Shown: positions 1 to 5,734 of the stretch, one piece after another
Numbering within the stretch: the stretch's first letter is position 1
Layout: each line of letters starts with the position of its first letter
From: Methanosarcinales archaeon
GTDB lineage: Archaea; Halobacteriota; Methanosarcinia; Methanosarcinales; Methanogasteraceae
Length of the DNA stretch: 8,419 nucleotides
NCBI GenBank assembly: GCA_030672345.1
Contig: DAOVGO010000127.1
Span: 1 to 8,419, forward strand
Reading direction: 5' to 3'
Program-made: the position numbers and the translations under genes
Notes under the pieces: model-generated
Database searches by the model: none
What the model saw: the letters and a program-made list of their open reading frames with translations, nothing else
What the model was told of the DNA's origin: nothing

Positions 1-120
1 CTTGATAAATGCAATAACACGATGATACTCTATGGCAAGAAGCCGACGACCGGCATATATGTCATCGAGCCGGATGTCTCGCACGGCTATAAGGATGTAA
101 AGCTGACTTCGGTGAGATAA
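1..120 (+). CDS. 3' end of an unidentified protein (partial)
   Basis: Frame 1 is open from the window edge and ends in TAA at 118-120, giving 39 C-terminal residues that begin LDKCNNTMILYGKKPTTG and end KLTSVR. Codon use is balanced like the other genes, and a T-rich hairpin follows directly, which supports a true gene end. The fragment is hydrophilic with a short Tyr/Ile/Val-rich stretch and has no membrane segment. I do not recognise the family. It lies in the same direction as trpC but is separated from it by 425 bases of repeats, so shared transcription is unlikely. Assigning a function would require the upstream sequence. Confidence 0.6.
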   Translation, partial: LDKCNNTMILYGKKPTTGIYVIEPDVSHGYKDVKLTSVR

Positions 121-121
121 A

Positions 122-142
122 CGATTTTTTCACAAAAAATCG
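122..142 (+). terminator. T-rich perfect hairpin after the partial gene
   Basis: A perfect 9-bp inverted repeat (CGATTTTTT and AAAAAATCG, loop CAC) starts one base after the upstream stop codon. The position and the run of six T suggest a transcription end. Archaeal termination depends mainly on T-runs in the non-template strand, so the hairpin may be incidental. The same stem design (9-bp arms, 3-base loop, T-run in the left arm) recurs in the repeats that follow. Confidence 0.5.
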
Positions 143-440
143 AGTAAAAACTGCCCTTCGGGTGGGGCTGGTGATAGACTTTTTCATATCGCGTAAAAAC
201 TGCCCTTCCCGGGTCGGAGACCAGTTTTTGATCAAACTTTTGTGAAAAGTTTGCGAGTAAGAAATGCCCTCACCGGGTTGGAAGTCAGTTTTTGATCAAA
301 CTTTTGCGAAAAGTTTGCGAGTAAAGACCGGCATCTAACCCGGAGGGCAGTTTTTGATCAAACTTTTGTGAAAAGTTTGGTGAAAAGTTTGCGAGTGAGA
401 AATGCCCTTCGGGCGGGGGCTGGCGATATACTTGTTCATA
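140..440 (+). repeat. Degenerate tandem repeat array with embedded hairpins
   Basis: Five related units start near 140, 191, 253, 317 and 391, spaced 51, 62, 64 and 74 bases. Each opens with a variant of GCGAGTAAGAAATGCCC. The three internal units contain TTTTTGATCAAACTTTT followed by a perfect 9-bp hairpin with a GTG or GCG loop (233-253, 297-317, 359-379). The fourth unit has an extra copy of the right arm at 381-391, which lengthens it. The first and last units share a different second half (about CCCTTCGGGTGGGGCTGG and then an AT-rich run ending TTCATA), so the array reads as two outer copies flanking three inner ones. AAAAACTGCCC at 146-156 and 195-205 is the exact reverse complement of 345-355, so larger folds are possible. 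No protein is encoded. The units are too variable, and lack unique spacers, for CRISPR. Function is unknown. Confidence 0.8.
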
Positions 441-483
441 AATGAAAATGGTGCGCAGAGTGACTGGACGTTATGGTGTATAT

Positions 484-493
484 CCCATAAAAA
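484..493 (+). promoter_or_regulatory. Possible TATA-like box for trpC
   Basis: CCATAAAAAG is an AT-rich stretch about 55 bases before the chosen trpC start, which would give a transcript with a leader of roughly 30 bases. An alternative AT-rich stretch lies at 436-449, at the edge of the repeat array. Neither is a strong match, so this is a weak inference from position and composition. Confidence 0.2.
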
Positions 494-545
494 GCTCCTG
501 CGTCATCAGATAACCTCATATCCCGTTCACGTCATAAAAGCCATC

Positions 546-1346
546 ATGCACAGGGTTATCGACGAGATACTGGCATCCACCCGGCAACGGGTCCGACGCA
601 TCAACGCAGCGGGTGTGGGCAGGGGCGTGGGTGTGGGCACGGATGCGGACGTGCCGGCACCGATCGAGCACCGGGACATTATCCGGCTGATACGGTCCCG
701 CAAGCATGAAAACCGAATTCCAGTGATTGCTGAGGTGAAACCCGGATCCCCAACCACAGGGAATCGCAATATCACCCCTGATGACGCATCAAGAATTGCG
801 CGGGAGATGGAGGCAGCAGGAGCAGTGGCAAACTCCGTTCTGACCGAGCCGGATTTCTTCTTTGGGAGCATGGAGAATCTTTCTGCGGTTCGAGCCTCGG
901 TCAAAATTCCGGTACTGAGAAAAGACTTCATAATCGATGAGAAACAGATATACGAAACCGAAAGCGACCTGATTCTCTTGATTGCCGGCATACTCAGGGG
1001 TAAGCTTGAACGATTTATCGATTTGTCGATTACGCGTGGGCTTGAGCCGCTCGTTGAGGTGCATAACGAAACCGAACTTACGAACGCGCTTGACACAAAG
1101 ACGAAGATCATAGGCATCAATAACAGGGACTTAAACACGTTGAAAGTCGACTTATCAACGACAGAGCATCTAACACCGCTGATACCGGCTGACCGGATCA
1201 TCGTCAGCGAGAGCGGGATTAAAAACGCATCAGATGCGGTCCGTCTGGTCGATGCAGGAGCAGATGCGATTCTTGTCGGGACTGCGATCATGGATGCGCC
1301 GTTTGAACGGACAAAGGCGCTGGTCGATGCGCTTCATGCGCTTTAG
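546..1346 (+). CDS. trpC: Indole-3-glycerol phosphate synthase
   Basis: TrpC closes the indole ring of tryptophan by converting 1-(2-carboxyphenylamino)-1-deoxyribulose 5-phosphate to indole-3-glycerol phosphate with loss of CO2 and water. It is a cytosolic TIM-barrel enzyme. Numbered from ATG 546 (266 residues), the family motifs are all present: IAEVKPGSPT (Glu63, Lys65), SVLTEPDFFFGS (97-108), LRKDFIIDEKQIYE with Lys126, LVEVH with Glu171, GINNRDL with Asn192, and VSESGI with Glu222 and Ser223, then the phosphate-binding GADAILVGTAIM. The expected catalytic set is therefore intact. The frame is open upstream to 402, but those 48 codons run through the repeat array and have no family likeness, while MHRVIDEILASTRQRV is a normal N-terminus. 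No clear ribosome binding site precedes 546. A Gly/Val-rich stretch (about residues 22-32) makes the N-terminal segment longer than usual. The gene stands alone, with no other trp gene in view. Confidence 0.95.
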   Translation: MHRVIDEILASTRQRVRRINAAGVGRGVGVGTDADVPAPIEHRDIIRLIRSRKHENRIPVIAEVKPGSPTTGNRNITPDDASRIAREMEAAGAVANSVLTEPDFFFGSMENLSAVRASVKIPVLRKDFIIDEKQIYETESDLILLIAGILRGKLERFIDLSITRGLEPLVEVHNETELTNALDTKTKIIGINNRDLNTLKVDLSTTEHLTPLIPADRIIVSESGIKNASDAVRLVDAGADAILVGTAIMDAPFERTKALVDALHAL

Positions 1347-1463
1347 TTCGCTGTTGGTTCGCATCAGCTCGCCGGGAGCCGGAATATATGGTGGGACGCT
1401 ACCCAAATCAACATCTTCAAAATCATCACGACACTGTGGCGACGTGACAACTCTTGCGCAGGG

Positions 1464-1477
1464 AAATATTAAAATAC
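1464..1477 (+). promoter_or_regulatory. TATA-like box for tRNA-Ile
   Basis: AAATATTAAAATAC is preceded by GGG and lies about 34 bases upstream of the tRNA 5' end. It is the most AT-rich stretch in the otherwise featureless 157 bases between trpC and the tRNA. Distance and composition fit an archaeal TBP site with a short 5' leader removed by RNase P. Confidence 0.6.
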
Positions 1478-1503
1478 AATACAAGCCCACCTATCTTACC
1501 GGC

Positions 1504-1577
1504 GGGCCCGTAGCTTAGCCAGGTGGAGCGCACGGCTGATAACCGTGAGGTCCTGCGTTCGAATCGCAGCGGGCCCA
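1504..1577 (+). tRNA. tRNA-Ile (anticodon GAT)
   Basis: This 74-base cloverleaf has a perfect 7-bp acceptor stem (GGGCCCG with CGGGCCC), D-arm GCTTAGCCAGGTGGAGC, anticodon stem CACGG/CCGTG with loop CTGATAA (anticodon 1538-1540), T-arm CTGCG-TTCGAAT-CGCAG and discriminator A. The 3' CCA is not encoded and must be added by CCA transferase. No intron is present. It has its own TATA-like box and lies 77 bases before tRNA-Phe. Confidence 0.97.
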
Positions 1578-1622
1578 TCCATGCCACCGGAACCGTCCCA
1601 ATTTGTGTCGCGCTTCGGTGGC

Positions 1623-1629
1623 TTTAAAT
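1623..1629 (+). promoter_or_regulatory. TATA-like box for tRNA-Phe and tRNA-Gly
   Basis: TTTAAAT is centred about 29 bases before the tRNA-Phe 5' end, a good archaeal promoter distance, and would drive the Phe-Gly pair. It lies just after an inverted repeat (GCCACCG 1583-1589 with CGGTGGC 1616-1622). A second pair, ATGCCA 1581-1586 with TGGCAT 1629-1634, overlaps the box. Whether these repeats matter is unknown. Confidence 0.6.
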
Positions 1630-1654
1630 GGCATCCGTACAAACGGACGACTGT

Positions 1655-1728
<74 letters not shown>

Positions 1729-1737
1729 TCCACATGC

Positions 1738-1809
1738 GCGCCGGTAGTGTAGCGGTTATCACCGGGCGTTGCCAACGCTCGAACTCGGGTTCGATTCCCG
1801 ACCGGCGCA
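1738..1809 (+). tRNA. tRNA-Gly (anticodon GCC)
   Basis: This 72-base cloverleaf has a perfect acceptor stem GCGCCGG/CCGGCGC, a short D-stem GTG/CAC, anticodon stem GGGCG/CGCTC (one G-T pair) with loop TTGCCAA (anticodon 1771-1773), T-loop TTCGATT and discriminator A. CCA is not encoded. It is the last tRNA of the cluster and ends 33 bases before the argH start codon. Confidence 0.97.
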
Positions 1810-1812
1810 TGG

Positions 1813-1819
1813 TTTAATA
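1813..1819 (+). promoter_or_regulatory. TATA-like box for argH, suggesting a leaderless transcript
   Basis: TTTAATA begins four bases after tRNA-Gly and is centred about 27 bases before the argH ATG. With normal archaeal spacing, transcription would start at or within a few bases of the start codon. No convincing Shine-Dalgarno lies in the 33-base gap (only CTGGGGT just before the ATG), which fits leaderless translation. Confidence 0.45.
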
Positions 1820-1842
1820 GTATCGTTAGCATAATCTGGGGT

Positions 1843-3312
1843 ATGGGTGATATTCTGCGCAAAGCACGCCTTTCCACGCAGCCAGCCGATGTTCTTGCGT
1901 TCACGTCCTCGATCGATGTCGATGAGTGGATATTCGAGTCAGATCTTACCGTTGATCATGCGCACCTGGTGATGCTGACAGAAGAAGGCATCATCACAGG
2001 TGAAGTCTGTTCTCTGATACTATCCGCACTCGATACGATACAGGACGGCGGTATCGCCGCGCTGCCGTCAGAGGAGGACGTACATGCAGCGATTGAGTCA
2101 AAGCTCATCGGTATGGTCGGCGAGGATGTGGGCGGGCGCATGCACACCGGGCGCAGCCGCAACGACGAGGTTGCCACATGCCTCAGGCTCAGGCTGCGCG
2201 ATGAGTTGCTGCGCATGATTGCAGAGCTAACAGGTCTCAGAAAAGTCCTGATCACGCACGCAAAGATGCACACCGAAACGCTGATGCCCGGATTTACACA
2301 CACGCAACATGCTCAGCCGACCACGCTTGCGCACCACCTGCTTGCTCACGCAGGCGCGCTTGCGCGTGATTCTGACCGGCTGGCTGATGCGTACGTCCGC
2401 ACGAACCTAAGTCCGCTTGGTGCAGCCGCGTTTGCTGGCACCGGCTTTCAGGTGAACCGGGCGCGGACATGCGAGCTGCTCGGGTTTGACGGCGTAATCG
2501 AGAACTCGATGGATGCGGTGAGTGCACGCGACTTTATGATCGAGTCTGCCTCGGCGTTTGCAAACCTCATGACCGATCTCAGCCGCATCGCAACAGAACT
2601 GATCCTCTGGTCGTCATCCGAATTCGATTTCATAACCATCGATGACAGATATGCCTCCACATCCTCAATCATGCCGCAGAAGAAGAATCCGGATGTTGCA
2701 GAGCTGATACGGGGGAAAACGGGCAGCGCGATTGCTGCTCTGGTCGGCATACTCACCATCACAAAGGCACTTCCGCAGAGTTATAACCGGGACCTGCAGG
2801 AGGTGACCCCCCACCTGTGGAGCGCGGCTGCATGTACGCTTGCAAGCGTCCGCATGGCTGCCGGCATGATCGATACCATGACTGTGCACAAGGAGAACCT
2901 TGCGCAGCAGGCGACTGCCGGGTTTGCCATGGCGACCGAACTTGCTGACACGCTGGTGCGGAGATGCGGAATTTCATTCAGGACGGCGCACCAGATCGTT
3001 GGCACGCTTGCGCGGATGGACGCGGCTCCATCGCTTAAAACGATCGACGAGATCGGGTTGTCGATGGCAGGCAGACGGCTGAGCGATTCAGGTCTCGACG
3101 AGCAGGCGATATCAGATGCGCTCGATCCGGTGTTAGAAATACGCTCGCGTGTCAGCGGCGGTCCCGCACCTGACGACGTGGCACGGGTGATCACCATCTT
3201 TGAAAAGGAGCTGCAAAAAGACTTAATTGCGCTGGACGTGCGCTGCAAGCGGGTGAACGACGCGATGAAGATGCTCGATCATGAGGTTGAGGTGCACAGG
3301 CGCAAGCGATGA
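1843..3312 (+). CDS. argH: Argininosuccinate lyase
   Basis: ArgH carries out the last step of arginine synthesis, splitting argininosuccinate into arginine and fumarate. It is a cytosolic homotetramer of the fumarase/aspartase superfamily. The 489-residue product has the normal family length and the motif order of an intact enzyme: GRMHTGRSRNDEVAT (98-112), MPGFTHTQHAQPTT (148-161) with its conserved Thr-His, and the superfamily signature SSIMPQKKNPD (274-284), whose serine loop holds the catalytic acid/base Ser. The C-terminal helical part (from about 370) is typical. The residue before the signature SS is Thr273 rather than the Gly found in many bacterial enzymes. I read this as an archaeal variant, not a defect. 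The gene starts 33 bases after tRNA-Gly and is not next to another arg gene here. It is probably transcribed from its own promoter and may be leaderless. Confidence 0.96.
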   Translation: MGDILRKARLSTQPADVLAFTSSIDVDEWIFESDLTVDHAHLVMLTEEGIITGEVCSLILSALDTIQDGGIAALPSEEDVHAAIESKLIGMVGEDVGGRMHTGRSRNDEVATCLRLRLRDELLRMIAELTGLRKVLITHAKMHTETLMPGFTHTQHAQPTTLAHHLLAHAGALARDSDRLADAYVRTNLSPLGAAAFAGTGFQVNRARTCELLGFDGVIENSMDAVSARDFMIESASAFANLMTDLSRIATELILWSSSEFDFITIDDRYASTSSIMPQKKNPDVAELIRGKTGSAIAALVGILTITKALPQSYNRDLQEVTPHLWSAAACTLASVRMAAGMIDTMTVHKENLAQQATAGFAMATELADTLVRRCGISFRTAHQIVGTLARMDAAPSLKTIDEIGLSMAGRRLSDSGLDEQAISDALDPVLEIRSRVSGGPAPDDVARVITIFEKELQKDLIALDVRCKRVNDAMKMLDHEVEVHRRKR

Positions 3313-3325
3313 GATATTTTAATTT

Positions 3326-3339
3326 GGCATGAAAATGCC
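3326..3339 (+). other. GNRA tetraloop hairpin after argH
   Basis: GGCAT and ATGCC form a perfect 5-bp stem closed by a GAAA tetraloop, 13 bases after the argH stop and just after a T-rich run. GAAA is a very stable RNA loop. It may protect the 3' end of the argH mRNA or be chance. Confidence 0.35.
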
Positions 3340-3559
3340 CTGGACTGGTCTGCTAACATCCATCTCGAATTGCATCTTTCTCAAGAACTGCATCAGAATC
3401 AGCCTCAAGAATGCCCGAAAGTCGGCTTCCGACAATTTTTGTGGATTCAGAGGTACTATAAGTTCCAAAACATTAATAGATGATGGAAGCTCTTATATTA
3501 CAAGTGCAGCCATGCAATAATTCTGCCGTGTCAAACTTTTTTGCTGCACGAGAAAAAAT

Positions 3560-3576
3560 TTTTTCCGCCGGAAAAA
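3560..3576 (+). other. T-rich hairpin upstream of the kaiC-like operon
   Basis: TTTTTCC and GGAAAAA form a perfect 7-bp stem with a GCC loop. It is the core of an AT-rich block that also contains CTTTTTTG (3537-3544) and AAAAAATTTTTT (3553-3564). It could be a termination region or part of the promoter region of the next operon. The two cannot be told apart from sequence. Confidence 0.35.
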
Positions 3577-3676
3577 TGTTCTGCTGGTTAAGAATAAGTA
3601 CATGGTAAATGTAACTTCAACCCGCTAACCCTGCTATAACGCAGGCGCAAAAAACCGTAACTAGCGGCGAGGCCCA

Positions 3677-5137
3677 ATGAAACAAGTTCCAACAGGCATA
3701 CCTGGACTGGATCAGATACTGGATCAGGGATTCACACGCCCGTCAACCGTGCTGATCGCTGGCACGGCAGGCACGGGCAAGACCACGTTTGCAGTACAAT
3801 CCATGTTCGCTGCGGCTAAGGCTGACGAAACATGCCTCTATTTCTCTGCGATATCCGAACCGATCGCGATGCTCAGCGGATACATGTCCAGATTCACATT
3901 CTATGACCCATCGATGTATGAGAGCGAGAAGATCATCTACTTCGACCTGAGTCGCGAGATCATGAAGAACAAGGCTTACGATCTGGTGGAGATCATCACC
4001 GAGAATGTCGAGGCGATCCAGCCGGACCGCATCGCAATCGATCCGATCACGACGATGGATCTACCACTGACTGATAACGAGCGCAGACGGTTCTATTTCG
4101 ACCTCTTCGTCGGAATGAAGGGCTGGAATTCACTTGTGCTGGTCACTGGTGAATTCACAGAACAAAGTCTGCAGACGACCCCGATCAGCTATGTTGCTGA
4201 TTCGATCATACATCTGTCAAACGAATTGAAGAAAGGATGCCGCGTGCGGTATCTCGATGTGGTGAAGATGCGGGGACAGTCTTATGCAAGCGGTAAGCAT
4301 GTGTACCGGATCACCGATGACGGCATCGTCACATATCCGACGCCTCCGCTTGTTGAGGGCGTGGTTGTTGCGCCGCGCAAACGTGTAAGCACAGGCGTCG
4401 CAGGACTCGATGAGATGCTGGGTGGCGGACTCATCAGCGGGACGACCTCGCTGCTTACAGGTCCGAGTGGTACAGGCAAAACCACATCAGGTATGCAGTT
4501 CATCCTTGATGGTGCGCGCAAGGGAGATCCCGGGTTGATCGTCTCGTTTGAGGAGAGCGCGGCACAACTGCGAAGAAACGTATCGTCCTTCGGATGGGAT
4601 CTTGGTGAGCTTGAGGAGAAGGACCTGTTACACATCCTGTATCCATCCAATGGAGATGTGTATTCGGGCGAGAGCCTGCTTTCGATACGGGACTGTGTTG
4701 AGAAATTCGAAGTGAAGAGGGTCCTTGTCGATTCGATCAACGGATTTGCCGATATGTCGCCTGACGAGGACGGTGATGAGTATGTTCGTAAGACATCCAG
4801 ATATCTCAAATCGAACAACATCACCACGGTCTTTGTCAATGAGACCAGAGATCTTCTCGGTTCGAAACAGATCACCGAGGACGGCGCCTCGTATATGATG
4901 GATGCCGTGATCATGCTCAGGTACGTGGAGATCGAGTCAGAACTGCGCAGGGCAATATCAGTGCTCAAGATACGCGGAAGCGCGCACGATATAGGTATCC
5001 ACGAGGTCAAGATCGCCAGCGAAGGGCTGACCGTCATGACCGATGAGACTTCTTTCGAGCGATATGAAGACATATTCAGCGGAGCACCGAGATTAGCTAG
5101 AACAAAGGCATTTGTCAAGGCGTTTGGTGACGGGTGA
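3677..5137 (+). CDS. Double-domain KaiC-like RecA-superfamily ATPase
   Basis: This 486-residue protein has two tandem KaiC/RecA ATPase domains, the layout of circadian KaiC. The first (about 1-225) has Walker A GTAGTGKTT (29-37), Walker B RIAID ending at Asp122, and the closing VKMRG motif (196-200). The second (about 235-465) has Walker A GPSGTGKTT (262-270), the paired glutamates FEES (Glu292-Glu293), Walker B RVLVD ending at Asp351, and LKIRGSAHD (430-438), followed by a KaiC-like tail. The first domain has a single glutamate, ISEP with Glu61, where KaiC has two. By eye, the KaiC phospho-Ser/Thr pair aligns with Ser405-Tyr406. Archaeal double-domain KaiC proteins are thought to act in signalling rather than clocks, and no kaiA or kaiB is seen. 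GCGAGG (3667-3672) four bases before the ATG is a fair ribosome binding site. It is the first gene of a four-gene operon with membrane proteins and a histidine kinase. Confidence 0.93.
   Translation: MKQVPTGIPGLDQILDQGFTRPSTVLIAGTAGTGKTTFAVQSMFAAAKADETCLYFSAISEPIAMLSGYMSRFTFYDPSMYESEKIIYFDLSREIMKNKAYDLVEIITENVEAIQPDRIAIDPITTMDLPLTDNERRRFYFDLFVGMKGWNSLVLVTGEFTEQSLQTTPISYVADSIIHLSNELKKGCRVRYLDVVKMRGQSYASGKHVYRITDDGIVTYPTPPLVEGVVVAPRKRVSTGVAGLDEMLGGGLISGTTSLLTGPSGTGKTTSGMQFILDGARKGDPGLIVSFEESAAQLRRNVSSFGWDLGELEEKDLLHILYPSNGDVYSGESLLSIRDCVEKFEVKRVLVDSINGFADMSPDEDGDEYVRKTSRYLKSNNITTVFVNETRDLLGSKQITEDGASYMMDAVIMLRYVEIESELRRAISVLKIRGSAHDIGIHEVKIASEGLTVMTDETSFERYEDIFSGAPRLARTKAFVKAFGDG
5126..5130 (+). 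promoter_or_regulatory. Ribosome binding site that sets the start of the first small membrane gene
   Basis: GGTGA matches part of the archaeal anti-Shine-Dalgarno complement and ends six bases before ATG 5137. This favours the ATG of the TGATG overlap over the in-frame GTG at 5134 or the later ATG at 5146. The site lies inside the last codons of the kaiC-like gene, so translation of the two genes is probably coupled. Confidence 0.5.
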
Positions 5138-5418
5138 TGAATAGTATGGCAGATATGGGAAACATTCTCCTTGCATATTCCTTGATTCTCGCGTCTGTCA
5201 TAATCCTGTTCATGTTTGCGATCGGCAGGTTATATCAATTGAATTTCGGTAGGAAAACCTATTATAAATGGTTTCTGATACCGGCAGCATTGTTTATGAT
5301 ATGTGTAGGGATGTGTGCGCTTGGTTGTGACGGACATGCAGTTGGTTTTGTCGGAGCAGTAACGTTGCTGGTACTTACCGCTATACTATACCAGATCATG
5401 ATGAGGGTTGAAAAATGA
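5137..5418 (+). CDS. Small three-helix membrane protein A of the kaiC-kinase operon
   Basis: This is a 93-residue protein of unknown family. Three hydrophobic segments are visible: about 9-31, 45-63 and 69-88. The only strongly basic loop (Arg31, Arg39, Lys40, Lys44) lies between helices 1 and 2, and the tail ends RVEK. By the positive-inside rule the N-terminus would be outside and the C-terminus in the cytoplasm. Cysteines 56, 60 and 64 cluster at the outer end of helix 2, next to CDGH. The start shares one base with the kaiC-like stop codon (TGATG), and the stop overlaps the next start (ATGA), so the gene is translationally coupled on both sides. Such coupling suggests a membrane subunit working with the ATPase and the kinase. 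An in-frame GTG at 5134 would add one residue. There is no signal-peptide cleavage site that I can see. Confidence 0.8.
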   Translation: MNSMADMGNILLAYSLILASVIILFMFAIGRLYQLNFGRKTYYKWFLIPAALFMICVGMCALGCDGHAVGFVGAVTLLVLTAILYQIMMRVEK

Positions 5419-5723
5419 TTGACACCATTCTATGGGCGGCGACGCTCGTATCGATTATGTTTGTGTTCTACACACTTGCGCAATTCAGTGCGAAACTCGG
5501 TGAAGCACTGCATCTGAGATCATACTATGTATTGTACTACGTTGCCATACTGTTGCTCTTTGTAAGCATTCAACTGGACTTACTTCGTGCGACACCATGC
5601 ACTCGCGCTTGTGTACCTGCGTATAATTCCGAGTTGACAGGGTTGATCACAGCGATCGGGATGACCATCGGCACGGTAACTACGATCAAGTACTGGGGCT
5701 GGCTTTTCAGAGCACAAAAGTAG
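5415..5723 (+). CDS. Small three-helix membrane protein B of the kaiC-kinase operon
   Basis: This is a 102-residue protein of unknown family. Hydrophobic segments lie at about 5-23, 36-54 and 73-96. As in protein A, the loop between helices 1 and 2 carries positive charge (Lys27, Arg35) and the C-terminus is basic (RAQK), predicting N-out/C-in. The second loop holds two cysteines, PCTRACVP (Cys62, Cys66), probably outside. The shared size, helix number, charge layout, YY pair before helix 2 and Cys-bearing second loop suggest that A and B are distant paralogues forming a heteromer, though sequence identity is low by eye. The start codon overlaps protein A's stop by four bases (ATGA), and the stop is 11 bases before the kinase start. 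It may link the kinase or the KaiC-like ATPase to the membrane. That role is inference from context only. Confidence 0.8.
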   Translation: MIDTILWAATLVSIMFVFYTLAQFSAKLGEALHLRSYYVLYYVAILLLFVSIQLDLLRATPCTRACVPAYNSELTGLITAIGMTIGTVTTIKYWGWLFRAQK

Positions 5724-5734
5724 GGCAATCTGCC

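Larger units (their letters stand above)
3313..3676. other. 364-base intergenic region, no convincing gene
   Basis: The region between argH and the kaiC-like gene holds a T-rich stretch straight after the argH stop (3316-3325, a likely transcription end), a small GAAA-loop hairpin (3326-3339), a very AT-rich block (3530-3577) with a T-rich hairpin, a TAAGAATAAG stretch (3589-3598), and a short hairpin CCTGC/GCAGG (3630-3645) inside the probable leader of the next operon. A + strand open frame at 3329-3520 has unconvincing composition. A minus-strand stop-to-stop frame (3319-3492, 57 codons) encodes a more protein-like amphipathic peptide but has no ATG or ribosome binding site. Confidence 0.6.

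Noticed and set aside
140..440. Possible CRISPR array
   Set aside because: The unit starts are spaced unevenly (51-74 bases), similarity runs through whole units rather than through repeats separated by unique spacers, and no cas gene is nearby.
1234..1518. Open frame overlapping the trpC end and the tRNA-Ile start
   Set aside because: It starts inside trpC, runs through the tRNA promoter into the tRNA gene, and has no recognisable domain.
3329..3520. Small + strand open frame of 63 codons after argH
   Set aside because: Its ATG lies inside a hairpin stem, there is no ribosome binding site, and its composition (Ser/Ile/Asn/Lys-rich, atypical codons) is unlike the neighbours.
3677..5137. True circadian clock gene kaiC
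   Set aside because: There is no kaiA or kaiB in the window, the phosphosite pair is not conserved by eye, and double-domain KaiC-like proteins are common in archaea without a clock.
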